A model generated the notes under the pieces. The model did not search any database, was not told where the DNA came from, and saw only the letters and a list, made by a program, of their open reading frames with translations. Position numbers and translations under genes: made by a program. Shown here piece by piece: positions 1 through 8,384 of a DNA stretch of 8,761 nucleotides (positions are counted from its first letter, which is position 1; each line of letters starts with the position of its first letter). Origin of the DNA: an uncultured Odoribacter sp. (GTDB lineage: Bacteria > Bacteroidota > Bacteroidia > Bacteroidales > Marinifilaceae); assembly GCA_900548135.1 (NCBI GenBank), contig URJC01000089.1:1-8761 (forward strand). Reading direction: 5' to 3'.

Positions 1-932
1 AGCGGCATGGCAAATAATTCGTAGAAATTTCCGCTGCCTGCCTCGTATTCGTACACGGCAGTCTCACCGTCGCTTGCCTCCATCCTGACAGCAACGCCCT
101 CCTCATCGAGGGTATAGGTATAGGTTTTTCCCGGTTCGGCTACGGCCACCTGATTTTTGCTGCGCCGCATCCTGTAAGTGTCGCTCTCCACACCCGTCAC
201 AACCCCGGACCAGGAGGAGAAATTCAGTTCGCTCACTTTCCGCCAATTATCCGGGCTATAGGTATCCACCAAATAGCGTACACCGCTGACCAGCTCGCCT
301 CCATTGTAGTCAAACTCGTATTTGCCGATTGAACGTTCAGCAAAGCCCATTGTATTGTTCCCTCCACCGGGATAGGCATAATCGATAAAACGGATCACCA
401 TCGGTTTGCCGTCTTTCAGATCAGGCATTTGGGTGGTAGAAGACACTTTTACATAGTCACCGCTATATGCCGCCCCTCCAGCCAGGTATGCACGCGGGCG
501 GTTGAATGTTTTCGTCAATTCACCGTTTTTCAACTCCACGGAACAAAGCAATTGTTCCTTCAAGGTGGTACGCAAGCTGTCTTTCCAGGTATCCGGATAC
601 ATCACTTTCAGGGCAGCAATTGAATCAGGGCTGATTCCCGGCACATAATCGATAATCGACAATGTATAGGCATCCAAATCGTATGCCACTTTGATGGTGC
701 CTGTCGTATCATTCGTCTCAGCATCCAAACGCCACGCCTGTTTCAAGGTGCCGTCACTATTATAGCTAAAGTCCAGCCGGTAATTTCCCCATATATTATT
801 CTCTCCCGTAATCCGCTTCACGCGTTTCGAAGCGTTACCGGCATAGGCATCCGCCACGTCCGCTTGCTCGTTATCCTGGCAGGCAGCCAAAGCTGCACAG
901 AACAACAGTGATAATAAAATGAATCTTTTCAT
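1..932 (-). CDS. Hypothetical lipoprotein of unknown function (3' end outside window)
   Basis: An open frame of 310 codons from ATG 932 that runs off the left edge with no stop. The signal peptide MKRFILLSLLFCAALAAC has lipobox LAAC with Cys 18, followed by QDNE, an acidic start compatible with export to the surface. It begins 11 bases after the PKD-like stop, so it is translated from the same operon. The mature part is rich in short beta-strand/turn units of the form (hydrophobic)-x-Y-x-x-D/G-G-x-L: LDFSYNSDGTLKQA at 53-66, YEFDYNGGELVSGVRY at 205-220 and TYTYTLDEEGVAVRM at 270-284, then TAVYEYEAGSGNFY. This recalls RHS/YD-like or DUF4595-type beta-hairpin proteins, but I do not recognise the family with confidence. 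No enzymatic motif is visible. The reading frame is intact and its codon use resembles its neighbours. Function is unknown; position suggests an accessory subunit of the importer. Confidence 0.85.
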   Translation of the reverse strand, partial: MKRFILLSLLFCAALAACQDNEQADVADAYAGNASKRVKRITGENNIWGNYRLDFSYNSDGTLKQAWRLDAETNDTTGTIKVAYDLDAYTLSIIDYVPGISPDSIAALKVMYPDTWKDSLRTTLKEQLLCSVELKNGELTKTFNRPRAYLAGGAAYSGDYVKVSSTTQMPDLKDGKPMVIRFIDYAYPGGGNNTMGFAERSIGKYEFDYNGGELVSGVRYLVDTYSPDNWRKVSELNFSSWSGVVTGVESDTYRMRRSKNQVAVAEPGKTYTYTLDEEGVAVRMEASDGETAVYEYEAGSGNFYELFAMP

Positions 933-943
933 ATCTCAATCTC

Positions 944-2551
944 TTACTCTTGTTTATAAAATCCCAATATGTGACCGAAACCTTCAAAAATCAGGTGATA
1001 TTTATCGTTTTTCTCCAGCCGTCCGCTTGTCTCGCTTTGCAGCGGAATGGCTGTCACCTTACCGTTGCCGGCAGCATCCTCGGTGGCTACAAAAAGCAAA
1101 CGGTGTACGGAATACTGTGTCTTTTCCCCTCCGTCAACGTCTGACAGGTAGTGTTGTCCACCTCTGTAATAATAAGAATTGGCTTGATCACACGGATATT
1201 TGAAAAACTGGATAGCCGTGATTTTTTCTCCGGCTGCAGCCCGCCAACGTTGCTGAATCAGAGAAGGAGTTGCCATCGGCCCCGCATAAATTTCGTCTTC
1301 CGTGGCGTAATATATCACATCGTCCAGTGGATTCATTTCGTAGGCAATTGCTTCTTCCAGTTTCGGAGCCCCTTGCAGGTTATAAATCTTTCTGGCAAAG
1401 TTTCTGGTCGTTGTAACTGCTGTGTTTTTCGCAAAGTTCATGCTCAACACCTGATAAGCGCCCGTCTCGTTGTTTTTTACCAACATGTCCATACCGGACT
1501 TCGATTCGCCCAAAAAGAAGGGAGTGTATTTACTCAAATCATTCACGTCAAAAGGACCGCCATACTGTTCGGGAGCCTGATAGCCAGACAATTCCCCACT
1601 TGCATTACCAGCGAAAAACAACATCCGTTTACCCAGCTCATCATAAGCATAAGCCGGGTAAGCCCATGCTTTCTGGTCGGGATGTGCCATCTGGGAAATA
1701 TGATAATCTTCCACCCCGGCAGGATAGATCGTAGCACCGTATTTCGTTGCAACCGGCAGACTACGTGCAGTAACCTTGCCGTTTACCAGCATTTGCTCTA
1801 CGGGACCTGTCAAATCGACTGCCAATCTGGCCGAAGCAATGTCCGTAACGGAAAAATCAGGAGGGAAGAAAAAGAGGTCCGAACCAAAACCTGTTTGTAC
1901 ATAATTTCCGGGATTTGTCTCGTAAATACCCTTGGTGGTGACAACTGTCATTCCATAATAGGTTGGATTCGATGTTCTTTGCACCGTCCGCACATCCAAT
2001 ACTTCCCCGGCAAAAGGCGCACCATTAATAAGCGACCACAAATTCCTGCCGACACTCCGGTCTTCCCGACTCATTCCATAGTCATAAGTCACCTCCCTGC
2101 AGCGCAGCAAAGTCAGGTCGCTGGTCTGTCCGCCATCCCTGGTATCTGCCACCAGCATTCCCGGTCCGAAACCGCTCTTTACTTCCAGGGAATAGGTTTT
2201 CATTGCATAGATTCCTGTTGTGCGGTCGGTGACTTTCAGGCGTACGGTGTAATCCTTACTTGCATTGTCCGGAATATAGGCGCAACAATACATGGTAGTA
2301 TCGATCACCCTCGACTCTATGACCCCGTAGTTCATCAGCTTCCACTCAAAAGAGAGATCTTTATCCGCTACACCTTCGCAATAGATCAGCGGTTCTATTT
2401 TCAGCGTGTCGAATTGTGTTATGTTCAATTGATTTGAACCGAATTCCTTGATTACAATCGGTTTGATTTTCTGTACTTCCAAATTGCTGTCATCCTTAAA
2501 GCAAGAGGTAAACAACTGGAAAACAATGAATATATAAAATAATTTTCTCAT
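944..2551 (-). CDS. PKD-like family lipoprotein
   Basis: A 535-residue lipoprotein matching the PKD-like lipoprotein family that follows DUF4843 genes in SusC/SusD operons. The lipobox is FTSC with Cys 17, followed by FKDD, close to the acidic K-(D/E)-(D/E) surface-export signal described for Bacteroidetes lipoproteins, so surface exposure is likely. Residues about 30-125 look like a PKD/immunoglobulin-like domain: a LSFEWKL strand and the closing YTVRLKVTDR and TYSLEV strands. After a GFGPGMLVADTRDGG turn comes about 400 residues that read like a beta-propeller: repeated short strands such as AYAYDELGKRMLFFAG and AYEMNPLDDVIYYATEDEIY. Mature cysteines include a CC pair at 89-90. No catalytic motif is evident. 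It starts 24 bases after the DUF4843 stop, with AGGA just before the ATG, and ends 11 bases before the next gene. The role is probably binding or presenting the cargo; the ligand is unknown. Confidence 0.87.
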   Translation of the reverse strand: MRKLFYIFIVFQLFTSCFKDDSNLEVQKIKPIVIKEFGSNQLNITQFDTLKIEPLIYCEGVADKDLSFEWKLMNYGVIESRVIDTTMYCCAYIPDNASKDYTVRLKVTDRTTGIYAMKTYSLEVKSGFGPGMLVADTRDGGQTSDLTLLRCREVTYDYGMSREDRSVGRNLWSLINGAPFAGEVLDVRTVQRTSNPTYYGMTVVTTKGIYETNPGNYVQTGFGSDLFFFPPDFSVTDIASARLAVDLTGPVEQMLVNGKVTARSLPVATKYGATIYPAGVEDYHISQMAHPDQKAWAYPAYAYDELGKRMLFFAGNASGELSGYQAPEQYGGPFDVNDLSKYTPFFLGESKSGMDMLVKNNETGAYQVLSMNFAKNTAVTTTRNFARKIYNLQGAPKLEEAIAYEMNPLDDVIYYATEDEIYAGPMATPSLIQQRWRAAAGEKITAIQFFKYPCDQANSYYYRGGQHYLSDVDGGEKTQYSVHRLLFVATEDAAGNGKVTAIPLQSETSGRLEKNDKYHLIFEGFGHILGFYKQE

Positions 2552-2575
2552 ATTTCCTGTATTAAAAATGACTGA

Positions 2576-3298
2576 TCACTCCGGTATTTTCACTACTTCT
2601 CCCTTTTCTTCACCATCATCGTGGTACAGCGGTCCGTTCTTTCTTTCATATTCCGCCAAAGCCTTTTTGATTTGCATCCTCCAGGCGGCCAATTCGCCTT
2701 TGGACATCGGCCATTTCTCCGGGTCCGGATTGGGATAACCGCCCCAATAAGGCAGTCTGTTTCCATCGGTGACCTCCAGGATAAACAGCCACCATGCCGT
2801 TGAAAAGGTACCTAAATTCAGATAGGTCCAGTTATCCGGTGCAACCATCTTTGCCGTAAAGAACACTTTCAGGATTCCACGGTCCAGTCTGTTTTCAGGG
2901 AAGTCCTGTGTACGTTGCACCCTTAAGGCGACACAGTAAACCGAATCATTCAAACGTTCATCATTGTAAATAGTCATATCGAAATAGCCTATACCTTCAC
3001 CGGCTTTCACCACCCCTTTTCCAATGCGGTACTGGTTATCCTCCGCCGTTGTCAGGGTATCTACATCCGGTAAGCTGACAACAAACTCCCGGTTGTAGTC
3101 AGTACGTAAACCGGTGATGGTTACCGGTAACTGCAACACAACAGAATCATCCTCCCGGTTATAAGCAAACGAATAGGTCGAATTGTAAATAGTGAAATTC
3201 ACCCCTGCCCGTTGCTCGTAGCGCATGATATCCGACTTCTGACAGCCGGTCATACTTCCTAAAAGGAAGAATAAGGAGATGTATTTTAGTATTTTCAT
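2576..3298 (-). CDS. DUF4843-type lipoprotein
   Basis: A 240-residue lipoprotein resembling the DUF4843 family, which accompanies SusC/SusD pairs in Bacteroidetes; its biochemical role is not established. The start is taken at ATG 3298; extending two codons to 3304 would use a TTG and gains nothing. From this start the signal peptide (MKILKYISLFFLLGSMTGC) has its lipobox Cys at residue 19, followed by QKSD. The body is beta-rich: a VNFTIYNSTYSF strand near the N-terminus, then a paired VVLQLPVTITGL / NREFVVSLP segment, a DSVYCVALRVQ strand and a GILKVFFTAKMVAPDNW strand, consistent with an immunoglobulin-like or Calx-beta-like fold. The C-terminal part changes character (Trp/Pro-rich YWGGYPNPDPEKWPM, then a charged helix and an acidic DDGEEKGE tail). 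It lies 44 bases after the SusD stop and 24 bases before the next gene. Likely an accessory cargo-binding subunit on the surface; this is inference. Confidence 0.85.
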   Translation of the reverse strand: MKILKYISLFFLLGSMTGCQKSDIMRYEQRAGVNFTIYNSTYSFAYNREDDSVVLQLPVTITGLRTDYNREFVVSLPDVDTLTTAEDNQYRIGKGVVKAGEGIGYFDMTIYNDERLNDSVYCVALRVQRTQDFPENRLDRGILKVFFTAKMVAPDNWTYLNLGTFSTAWWLFILEVTDGNRLPYWGGYPNPDPEKWPMSKGELAAWRMQIKKALAEYERKNGPLYHDDGEEKGEVVKIPE

Positions 3299-3342
3299 AA
3301 TCAATTCTTATTAAGATTAATATTTGACAAGGACGGATTATA

Positions 3343-4884
3343 TTATCTTTCCCGTCCGATTAAATCCTCGCGTCCTCCGAAATCCACTTCTTGCTGCGGC
3401 AATGGCAATACATACAATTTATCGTCACCTGCAACTTTCGTATAAGGAATGGAGGCAACGCCATTGCGTTTGTAATAGAAGAACATCTGTCCGTCACCGA
3501 TGAACTCTTTGCGCCACTCCTTGGTCAATTCGTCCCATACTTCGTCGGGCGACAGGCTTTCGGGCAACTGCAATTCATCAGCCAGACCACGTTTGCCTCT
3601 CACAAAATTCAGTCTATTGATCGCTTTCACCTTATTGTCTTCCCCTCCCCGGCGTAACAGACATTCAACTTCCGTATAGCACACTTCGGGCGAACGCATC
3701 AAAGGCACGTTGTTTGTGTTTGTCATACCGTTCACTTCATTGAATTTATTGAACCCCCAAACATCCTCCTGTCTTTCATTCCACCAATAATTATAGCGGT
3801 AATCTTCGATAGCACATCCGGTTTCCGCTTCGTAAAGGGCTTCGCCCCTTGTTTTGGTCAGGGTCAGGCACTGGCTGTTTTCAGTTCTGCCATCCTCGGC
3901 ATATTTGCTAAAATAGGTTTTCGCCACCTTGTCATAACGTTCATGTGCCTGCAATCCGAAAATCATTTCTTTGACAAAAGTCAGGTCCTGTGCCTCTTCC
4001 GAAGTCGGCAAATCGGCACTCTTGTCAATCCAGCTCAACGGATAATCACTGGACTGCAAGGTCTGTGAATCCTCGTATGCCAAATCGAAATTGCCTTCCC
4101 ACATGCTGAGGCGCATACGTGTGCCAATTGCCGCCTTCAGGCTCATCCGGTATTTCAGGATATTGGTGGCATAGAAGGAATCGTCTTCCGGGATCTTGAC
4201 ATAATCTGCCGGACGGCTTCCTTTCTTACTGTCGGGAGCATAGTCATAGAACAACTCAATGGCGGCATTCAAATCTTCGCGGATGAATTTCAGCACATTG
4301 CCTAAAGTTTCCTGCGGTACAATGTTCTTGTCGTAGGTCTTGGCATACGGAATGGCAAGACCGGCAAGTTTGGCATCCCGGTCAGAACGGTCGGCCAGGT
4401 TGCCCCAGGTAAACAGGCGTACCAAGTCCAGGTAGATGTATCCTCTCAACGAAAGCGCTTCTGCCTTAATCAGAGAACGTACGGTAGGACTCATCACATC
4501 ACCTTTAACCTCCACGGCTTCAAGCACGGAATTGACATTGGCAAGCACATTATAAAGTCCTGCCCAAATAGCATCGATTTTATTGGTCACAGTCGGACTG
4601 GTATAGTCATACTTGAATGCTGCCTGGTAACTGGTTCCTGTTTCATTTTTGGCATAATATTGCTGGGCAAGAACCTCCACGAAAGTACACGTCAGCTCCG
4701 AACCGTAGAGTTTGTTTTCCGATAAGTCGGAATAACAACCCAACAAAGCGTCTTTAAACCCTTGCTCGGTTCCGAACATCACGTCCCACTTGATTTCCGA
4801 TTTCGGCTGTACATCCAGCCATTTCTCACAAGATGTCAAAGTCAACGCCACTCCCAGACACACTATTGATATCACTTTTCTCAT
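3343..4884 (-). CDS. SusD/RagB-family nutrient-binding outer-membrane lipoprotein
   Basis: A 513-residue surface lipoprotein that acts as the lid and substrate-capture subunit of the SusC barrel. The signal peptide ends in the lipobox LTSC, with the lipidated Cys at residue 19, followed by EKWLDVQPKSEI, the standard SusD N-terminal stretch. Family helices of the TPR-like scaffold are visible at about 105-125 (AIWAGLYNVLANVNSVLEAV), 137-160 (KAEALSLRGYIYLDLVRLF) and 243-275. The C-terminal SusD signature is present: a RSPEVCYTEVECLLRRGG helix in place of the usual RLAEVYLIYAEA, then LNFVRGKRGL, EWRKEFIGDGQMFFYYKR and YVLPLPQQEV. Length is normal. The gene begins 11 bases after the transporter stop and is certainly co-transcribed with it. 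The ligand cannot be predicted from sequence; SusD proteins bind glycans, but relatives (RagB) bind peptides. Confidence 0.96.
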   Translation of the reverse strand: MRKVISIVCLGVALTLTSCEKWLDVQPKSEIKWDVMFGTEQGFKDALLGCYSDLSENKLYGSELTCTFVEVLAQQYYAKNETGTSYQAAFKYDYTSPTVTNKIDAIWAGLYNVLANVNSVLEAVEVKGDVMSPTVRSLIKAEALSLRGYIYLDLVRLFTWGNLADRSDRDAKLAGLAIPYAKTYDKNIVPQETLGNVLKFIREDLNAAIELFYDYAPDSKKGSRPADYVKIPEDDSFYATNILKYRMSLKAAIGTRMRLSMWEGNFDLAYEDSQTLQSSDYPLSWIDKSADLPTSEEAQDLTFVKEMIFGLQAHERYDKVAKTYFSKYAEDGRTENSQCLTLTKTRGEALYEAETGCAIEDYRYNYWWNERQEDVWGFNKFNEVNGMTNTNNVPLMRSPEVCYTEVECLLRRGGEDNKVKAINRLNFVRGKRGLADELQLPESLSPDEVWDELTKEWRKEFIGDGQMFFYYKRNGVASIPYTKVAGDDKLYVLPLPQQEVDFGGREDLIGRER

Positions 4885-4895
4885 ATTCTTTCAAA

Positions 4896-7800
4896 TTAAA
4901 AAGTTACAGACACTGAAAAATTGAAACTGCGGGCAAAAGGATAGGAGGTACCTCTTTCTATCTCAATAGAAGATAGCATAAACAGTTCATTGGCATATGC
5001 TGACACTCTTAAACGCTCCATGCCGCATTTCTTCAAAAACTTATGCCGATAGAAATCGTAATACAAACTCAGGTTAGACAACGAAAATTCGTTGCGGTCC
5101 TGTACGAAACGGGAGGTAGGATCGGTCGCTTTGGCATCTCTCCACCAGCCGGTTTCCGGATCCCGGTAACGGGTTGCACGGTAAAGTTTTATTTGCCCCT
5201 CGTCTCCGGGACGCCATACGTCGTTGAACAGGCGTATATCCGCATTGTTCTTCAAATTGGCGTTTTCCACTTTACTGATCAATGTGGAGTTGTACATCTG
5301 GGCTCCGTATTGGAAACGGAAAGAGGCATTTCCTCCGAATCCCTTCCATTCAAAGCTTAGTCCTGCGGTTCCCTGGAATTTAGGCAGTTTGTCGCCTAAA
5401 ACCACCTGGTCCGCGGAATTCCAGGTATAGGTAGGCAAGCCGTCTTTGGTCAGGTAGATTTCTTTACCGTTCTCCGGATCGATACCCAGGGATCTGACGC
5501 CCCAAATGGCATCCATGGATACACCGTTGTAGTACAACTGTGCGGGAGCTTTGACTTCCCCGTCTTCATTGGTTTTCAGTTGGGCAGTCTGGCTGTCGTT
5601 GTATGCCTTCATGGCATCCGATAATTTGTCTAGTTTGTTCTTGTTCCTTGAAATGGCAACATTTGCCGTTAAGAACGAACGTTCCTTGATGTTCTGTAAA
5701 ATCGTATAGGAAGCGCGAATATCAAAACCGCGGTTGACTACAGCCCCCACATTCTCGCGAACCGTGTTGAAACCGGTGGAAGTCGGAAGGGTCAAATCAA
5801 TCAAAGTGTTGTCAGTTACAGAACGATAAAGATCGAATGTCAGTGAGAAACGGCGCTTAATGTTCATATCTAAACCGACATTATAGTCCATCTTCCGCTG
5901 CCATTTCAGGTCATCGTTCTTCATCCCTTTCAGATGGGCGGACAACAAACCGGTATAGGTACGGTCCAACAGGTAGGTATAGGTTGCCATTGCCGCGTAT
6001 GCATCCTGGCTTTGACTACCGGTGTATCCCAAAGAACCGCGTAGTTTCAGGTTATCGAAAATCTCATTGTCGATAAAATTCTCTTTGTGGATGTTCCAGC
6101 CGACACCAAGGCTCCAGAAATTACCCCAACGGTTGTTGGACCCGAATTGGGAGGAAGCATTGGTACGCAAAGAAGCATCGAACAAGTATTTATTATCGTA
6201 TGAATAGTTTACTACGGCAAGGAAACCGATATCACGGATAGTAGACTCCTTGCCGTCGGGTTTGGACTCTTTCAAATATTGCTTGGCAAACATCAGGTCG
6301 TTCATGCGGTCGTTGGGGAATCCCTCCGCTTTATGTACTACTTCTTCGTAGGTTTCGTCCGACAGGTTCATACCCACGTTGGCAAAAATGTAATGATTTT
6401 CTTTAAAAGAGGTCGAATAGCGCACATTGAAGTCACCCGATAACTTTTTCATGTTTCCCGTATTTGCCTGGTAAGAACCTTTCCGGAAAAGGTCTTCGCC
6501 TGTATAGTCTATAAACTTCAAATGGTTGGCAGGATAGAACTCGTCTGCTTTCGTCCGTTTCTCGGTGATACCGAAACGCAACGTAGCTTTCAATCCTTGC
6601 AATACGGCCCATTCCACATACAGGTTGTCCGTCACGTCAATATAACGCTGCTCAATTTTAGTGCTCAAGGTTGAATTGTATAACGGATTCGCTACAAATT
6701 CGGAGGTTTCCAGTCCGTCTACCGAAAGAGCGGCATTCTTAACCATCTGCCCATTGGCGTCGTATGGAGAATAGTAAGGATTCATCCTGGCATATTCGCT
6801 GAATGTGCCATAGGGCGAATCGTTTGCCACATTGGAAGTCACCGTCAGGATATTCCGGAAATTGAAATTCTTGTGGCGGTAAGACACCTGAATAGCACCG
6901 TCATACGTGTCACGTGCAGAACCTTTCATGACACCGGCAATGCTGTTATACGAAAAATCGGCGAGCACCCGCAAGTCGTTACTTCCCAATTCAATGGAAA
7001 GCGAATGCTTGTGTCCGATACCCACCCGCAATGGTTTGGCCAGCCAGTCGGTGTTCACACCGGCAAGTACCGATTTATATTTCTGCATGTATTGTTGTTT
7101 CAACAACATATCCCCAATGATATTCTCTTCTTCATTGTGGGTCTCATACAAACCGAAGTCTCTTTCCAATTCCAATTTCTGAGCGGCATTAGTCAGGTTG
7201 TATGAGGTCAGATCGGGAACTTCAAAAGTCACATTACCCGTATAGGTCACATTAATGTCGCCTGTTTCCGAGCGTTTGGTTTCAATAACAATCACACCGT
7301 TTGCTGCCCGCGAACCGTAAATGGCCTTTGCTGAAGCATCCTTCAAGATGGTCAGACTGGCAATACGGTCCATGTCCAAATCTTTGATCTTCTGCACCGT
7401 AGCTTCAAAACCGTCCAGAATGAAAAGTGGCGCATTCGGATCGTTCACATACGACCCTTTGATGTCAATATCTTCAGTCCCCATGTCGATGGAAGATGCC
7501 CCCCGCAAGGTCATTGTAGGATCTTTGTTCGGGTCGGAACCGAATTCCAGGTTATCAAAAATCATCAATGACGGGTCTAAGTTCTTCAGACTCTGGAAAA
7601 CGTTTGCATTACCTACCCGCTTCAAATCTTCGTTCTTCATCGTAATGGATGACCCGGTGAAACTCTCCGCCTTACGCTCAAAAATACCGGTCACGACCAC
7701 TTCGTCCAGCTCGCCCAATTCCTCCTCCATCGCAACATTGATTTCAAATTCTTTTCCAACCGTCACCTCTTTGGTTTTCATACCAATCATAGAAAATACC

Positions 7801-8333
7801 AGCACTATCTTTTCCGTTCCCGGAAGTGTCAGGCTATATTTCCCGTTCACATCTGTAGCTGTCCCCAACTGCGTTCCTTTCAGCATGACGGTCACTCCCG
7901 GTAACGGCTCATTTGTGTGATCCACCACCGTTCCCTTGATAGTCACCTTCTCTACACTCTGCGGAAGAACGTTCTGACGGACGATCATAATGTAATCATC
8001 CATAAACTTATAGTCCATTCCCTGATCTTTCAGCACTTCCTGCAGTACTTTTTCCAGCTCCACATCTATAAAATCCGCTTTCACTTTTCTATCAAGGGCC
8101 AACTGATCATCATTATAAATGATCGTTTTACTGGTCTGCCGGCTAATCTCCTTGAAAATCATTTTCAGGCCCGTTTCACCCAATCGCATTGTAATCCGCT
8201 GCTGGGCCAAAACCTCTGCCGAAACAGAAGTTACAAAACAGACGCACATAAAAAAAATTAATTTCATAATCCGAAATAATTTTTGCGGCTTGTTTTTGCG
8301 CATGACAAGCCACCAATTTGCACTTTTTTTCAT
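4896..8333 (-). CDS. SusC/RagA-family TonB-dependent outer-membrane transporter with STN signalling domain
   Basis: A 1145-residue TonB-linked outer-membrane barrel that imports an unidentified large nutrient together with the SusD-like protein encoded next. In order: a basic N-region and signal peptide (hydrophobic core about residues 24-39, cleavage likely after VSA-39 or VLA-43); an STN domain, about 46-118, which in this family contacts a FecR protein; a carboxypeptidase-regulatory-like beta domain, about 131-205 (GTVVDHTNEPLPGVTV, then DVNGKYSL); a TonB-box-like LDEVVVTGI at 209-217; a plug, about 220-352, with the classic LKDASAKAIYGSRAANG; then the barrel to a terminal Phe, with the preceding Arg-Ser-Phe-Asn-Phe alternation expected of a last strand. 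Length is typical of STN-type SusC proteins. The start is uncertain: ATG 8333 gives a 23-residue basic N-region, while ATGs at 8303 (residue 11) and 8267 (residue 23) would also leave a signal peptide. I keep 8333 because long N-regions are common here. The susD-like gene follows after 11 bases. Confidence 0.96.
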   Translation of the reverse strand: MKKSANWWLVMRKNKPQKLFRIMKLIFFMCVCFVTSVSAEVLAQQRITMRLGETGLKMIFKEISRQTSKTIIYNDDQLALDRKVKADFIDVELEKVLQEVLKDQGMDYKFMDDYIMIVRQNVLPQSVEKVTIKGTVVDHTNEPLPGVTVMLKGTQLGTATDVNGKYSLTLPGTEKIVLVFSMIGMKTKEVTVGKEFEINVAMEEELGELDEVVVTGIFERKAESFTGSSITMKNEDLKRVGNANVFQSLKNLDPSLMIFDNLEFGSDPNKDPTMTLRGASSIDMGTEDIDIKGSYVNDPNAPLFILDGFEATVQKIKDLDMDRIASLTILKDASAKAIYGSRAANGVIVIETKRSETGDINVTYTGNVTFEVPDLTSYNLTNAAQKLELERDFGLYETHNEEENIIGDMLLKQQYMQKYKSVLAGVNTDWLAKPLRVGIGHKHSLSIELGSNDLRVLADFSYNSIAGVMKGSARDTYDGAIQVSYRHKNFNFRNILTVTSNVANDSPYGTFSEYARMNPYYSPYDANGQMVKNAALSVDGLETSEFVANPLYNSTLSTKIEQRYIDVTDNLYVEWAVLQGLKATLRFGITEKRTKADEFYPANHLKFIDYTGEDLFRKGSYQANTGNMKKLSGDFNVRYSTSFKENHYIFANVGMNLSDETYEEVVHKAEGFPNDRMNDLMFAKQYLKESKPDGKESTIRDIGFLAVVNYSYDNKYLFDASLRTNASSQFGSNNRWGNFWSLGVGWNIHKENFIDNEIFDNLKLRGSLGYTGSQSQDAYAAMATYTYLLDRTYTGLLSAHLKGMKNDDLKWQRKMDYNVGLDMNIKRRFSLTFDLYRSVTDNTLIDLTLPTSTGFNTVRENVGAVVNRGFDIRASYTILQNIKERSFLTANVAISRNKNKLDKLSDAMKAYNDSQTAQLKTNEDGEVKAPAQLYYNGVSMDAIWGVRSLGIDPENGKEIYLTKDGLPTYTWNSADQVVLGDKLPKFQGTAGLSFEWKGFGGNASFRFQYGAQMYNSTLISKVENANLKNNADIRLFNDVWRPGDEGQIKLYRATRYRDPETGWWRDAKATDPTSRFVQDRNEFSLSNLSLYYDFYRHKFLKKCGMERLRVSAYANELFMLSSIEIERGTSYPFARSFNFSVSVTF

Positions 8334-8340
8334 AGATTTG
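8333..8340 (+). promoter_or_regulatory. Bacteroides-type -7 promoter element for the antisense RNA
   Basis: TAGATTTG on the plus strand fits TAnnTTTG, the -7 element used by the primary sigma factor of Bacteroides. Its first base overlaps the complement of the susC ATG. A TTTG lies at 8317-8320 but with a 12-base spacer, shorter than usual, so the -33 element is doubtful. The call is supported mainly by the terminator found about 50-80 bases downstream in the same orientation. Confidence 0.45.
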
Positions 8341-8360
8341 TAAAATTAGATCATTAAATT

Positions 8361-8383
8361 AATTCTCCTTATCCGGGAGAATT
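8361..8383. repeat. Perfect 8-bp inverted repeat in the fecR-susC gap
   Basis: AATTCTCC (8361-8368) and GGAGAATT (8376-8383) flank a 7-base loop. It would form a hairpin in either transcript. In the susC mRNA the AAGGAG Shine-Dalgarno-like stretch (8370-8365) lies in the loop edge and 3' arm, so folding would mask it. It sits one base from the GC-rich terminator stem, giving two back-to-back hairpins. It could be a body hairpin of the antisense RNA, an mRNA leader structure, or a protein-binding palindrome. Confidence 0.7.
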
Positions 8384-8384
8384 T

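Noticed and set aside
1151..2437. 428-codon open frame on the plus strand opposite the PKD-like gene
   Set aside because: It lies wholly antisense to a well-supported lipoprotein gene, lacks a signal peptide or any recognisable domain, and has the Cys/His/Ile-rich composition typical of a shadow frame.
3305..3325. Short AT-rich near-palindrome (AATTCTTATTAAGATT) between the SusD and DUF4843 genes
   Set aside because: The pairing arms are only about five AT-rich bases with almost no loop, and there is no T-tract; easily explained by base composition.
7321..7920. 199-codon plus-strand open frame opposite the plug region of the transporter
   Set aside because: Ser/Pro/Phe-rich translation with no domain, directly antisense to the conserved plug and regulatory-like domains; a reading-frame shadow.
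8341..8348. TAATTTTA on the minus strand as a -7 promoter element for susC
   Set aside because: It misses the final G of the consensus and would start transcription about 3 bases from ATG 8333, leaving almost no leader; it would only make sense with a later start codon, and there is no matching -33 element.
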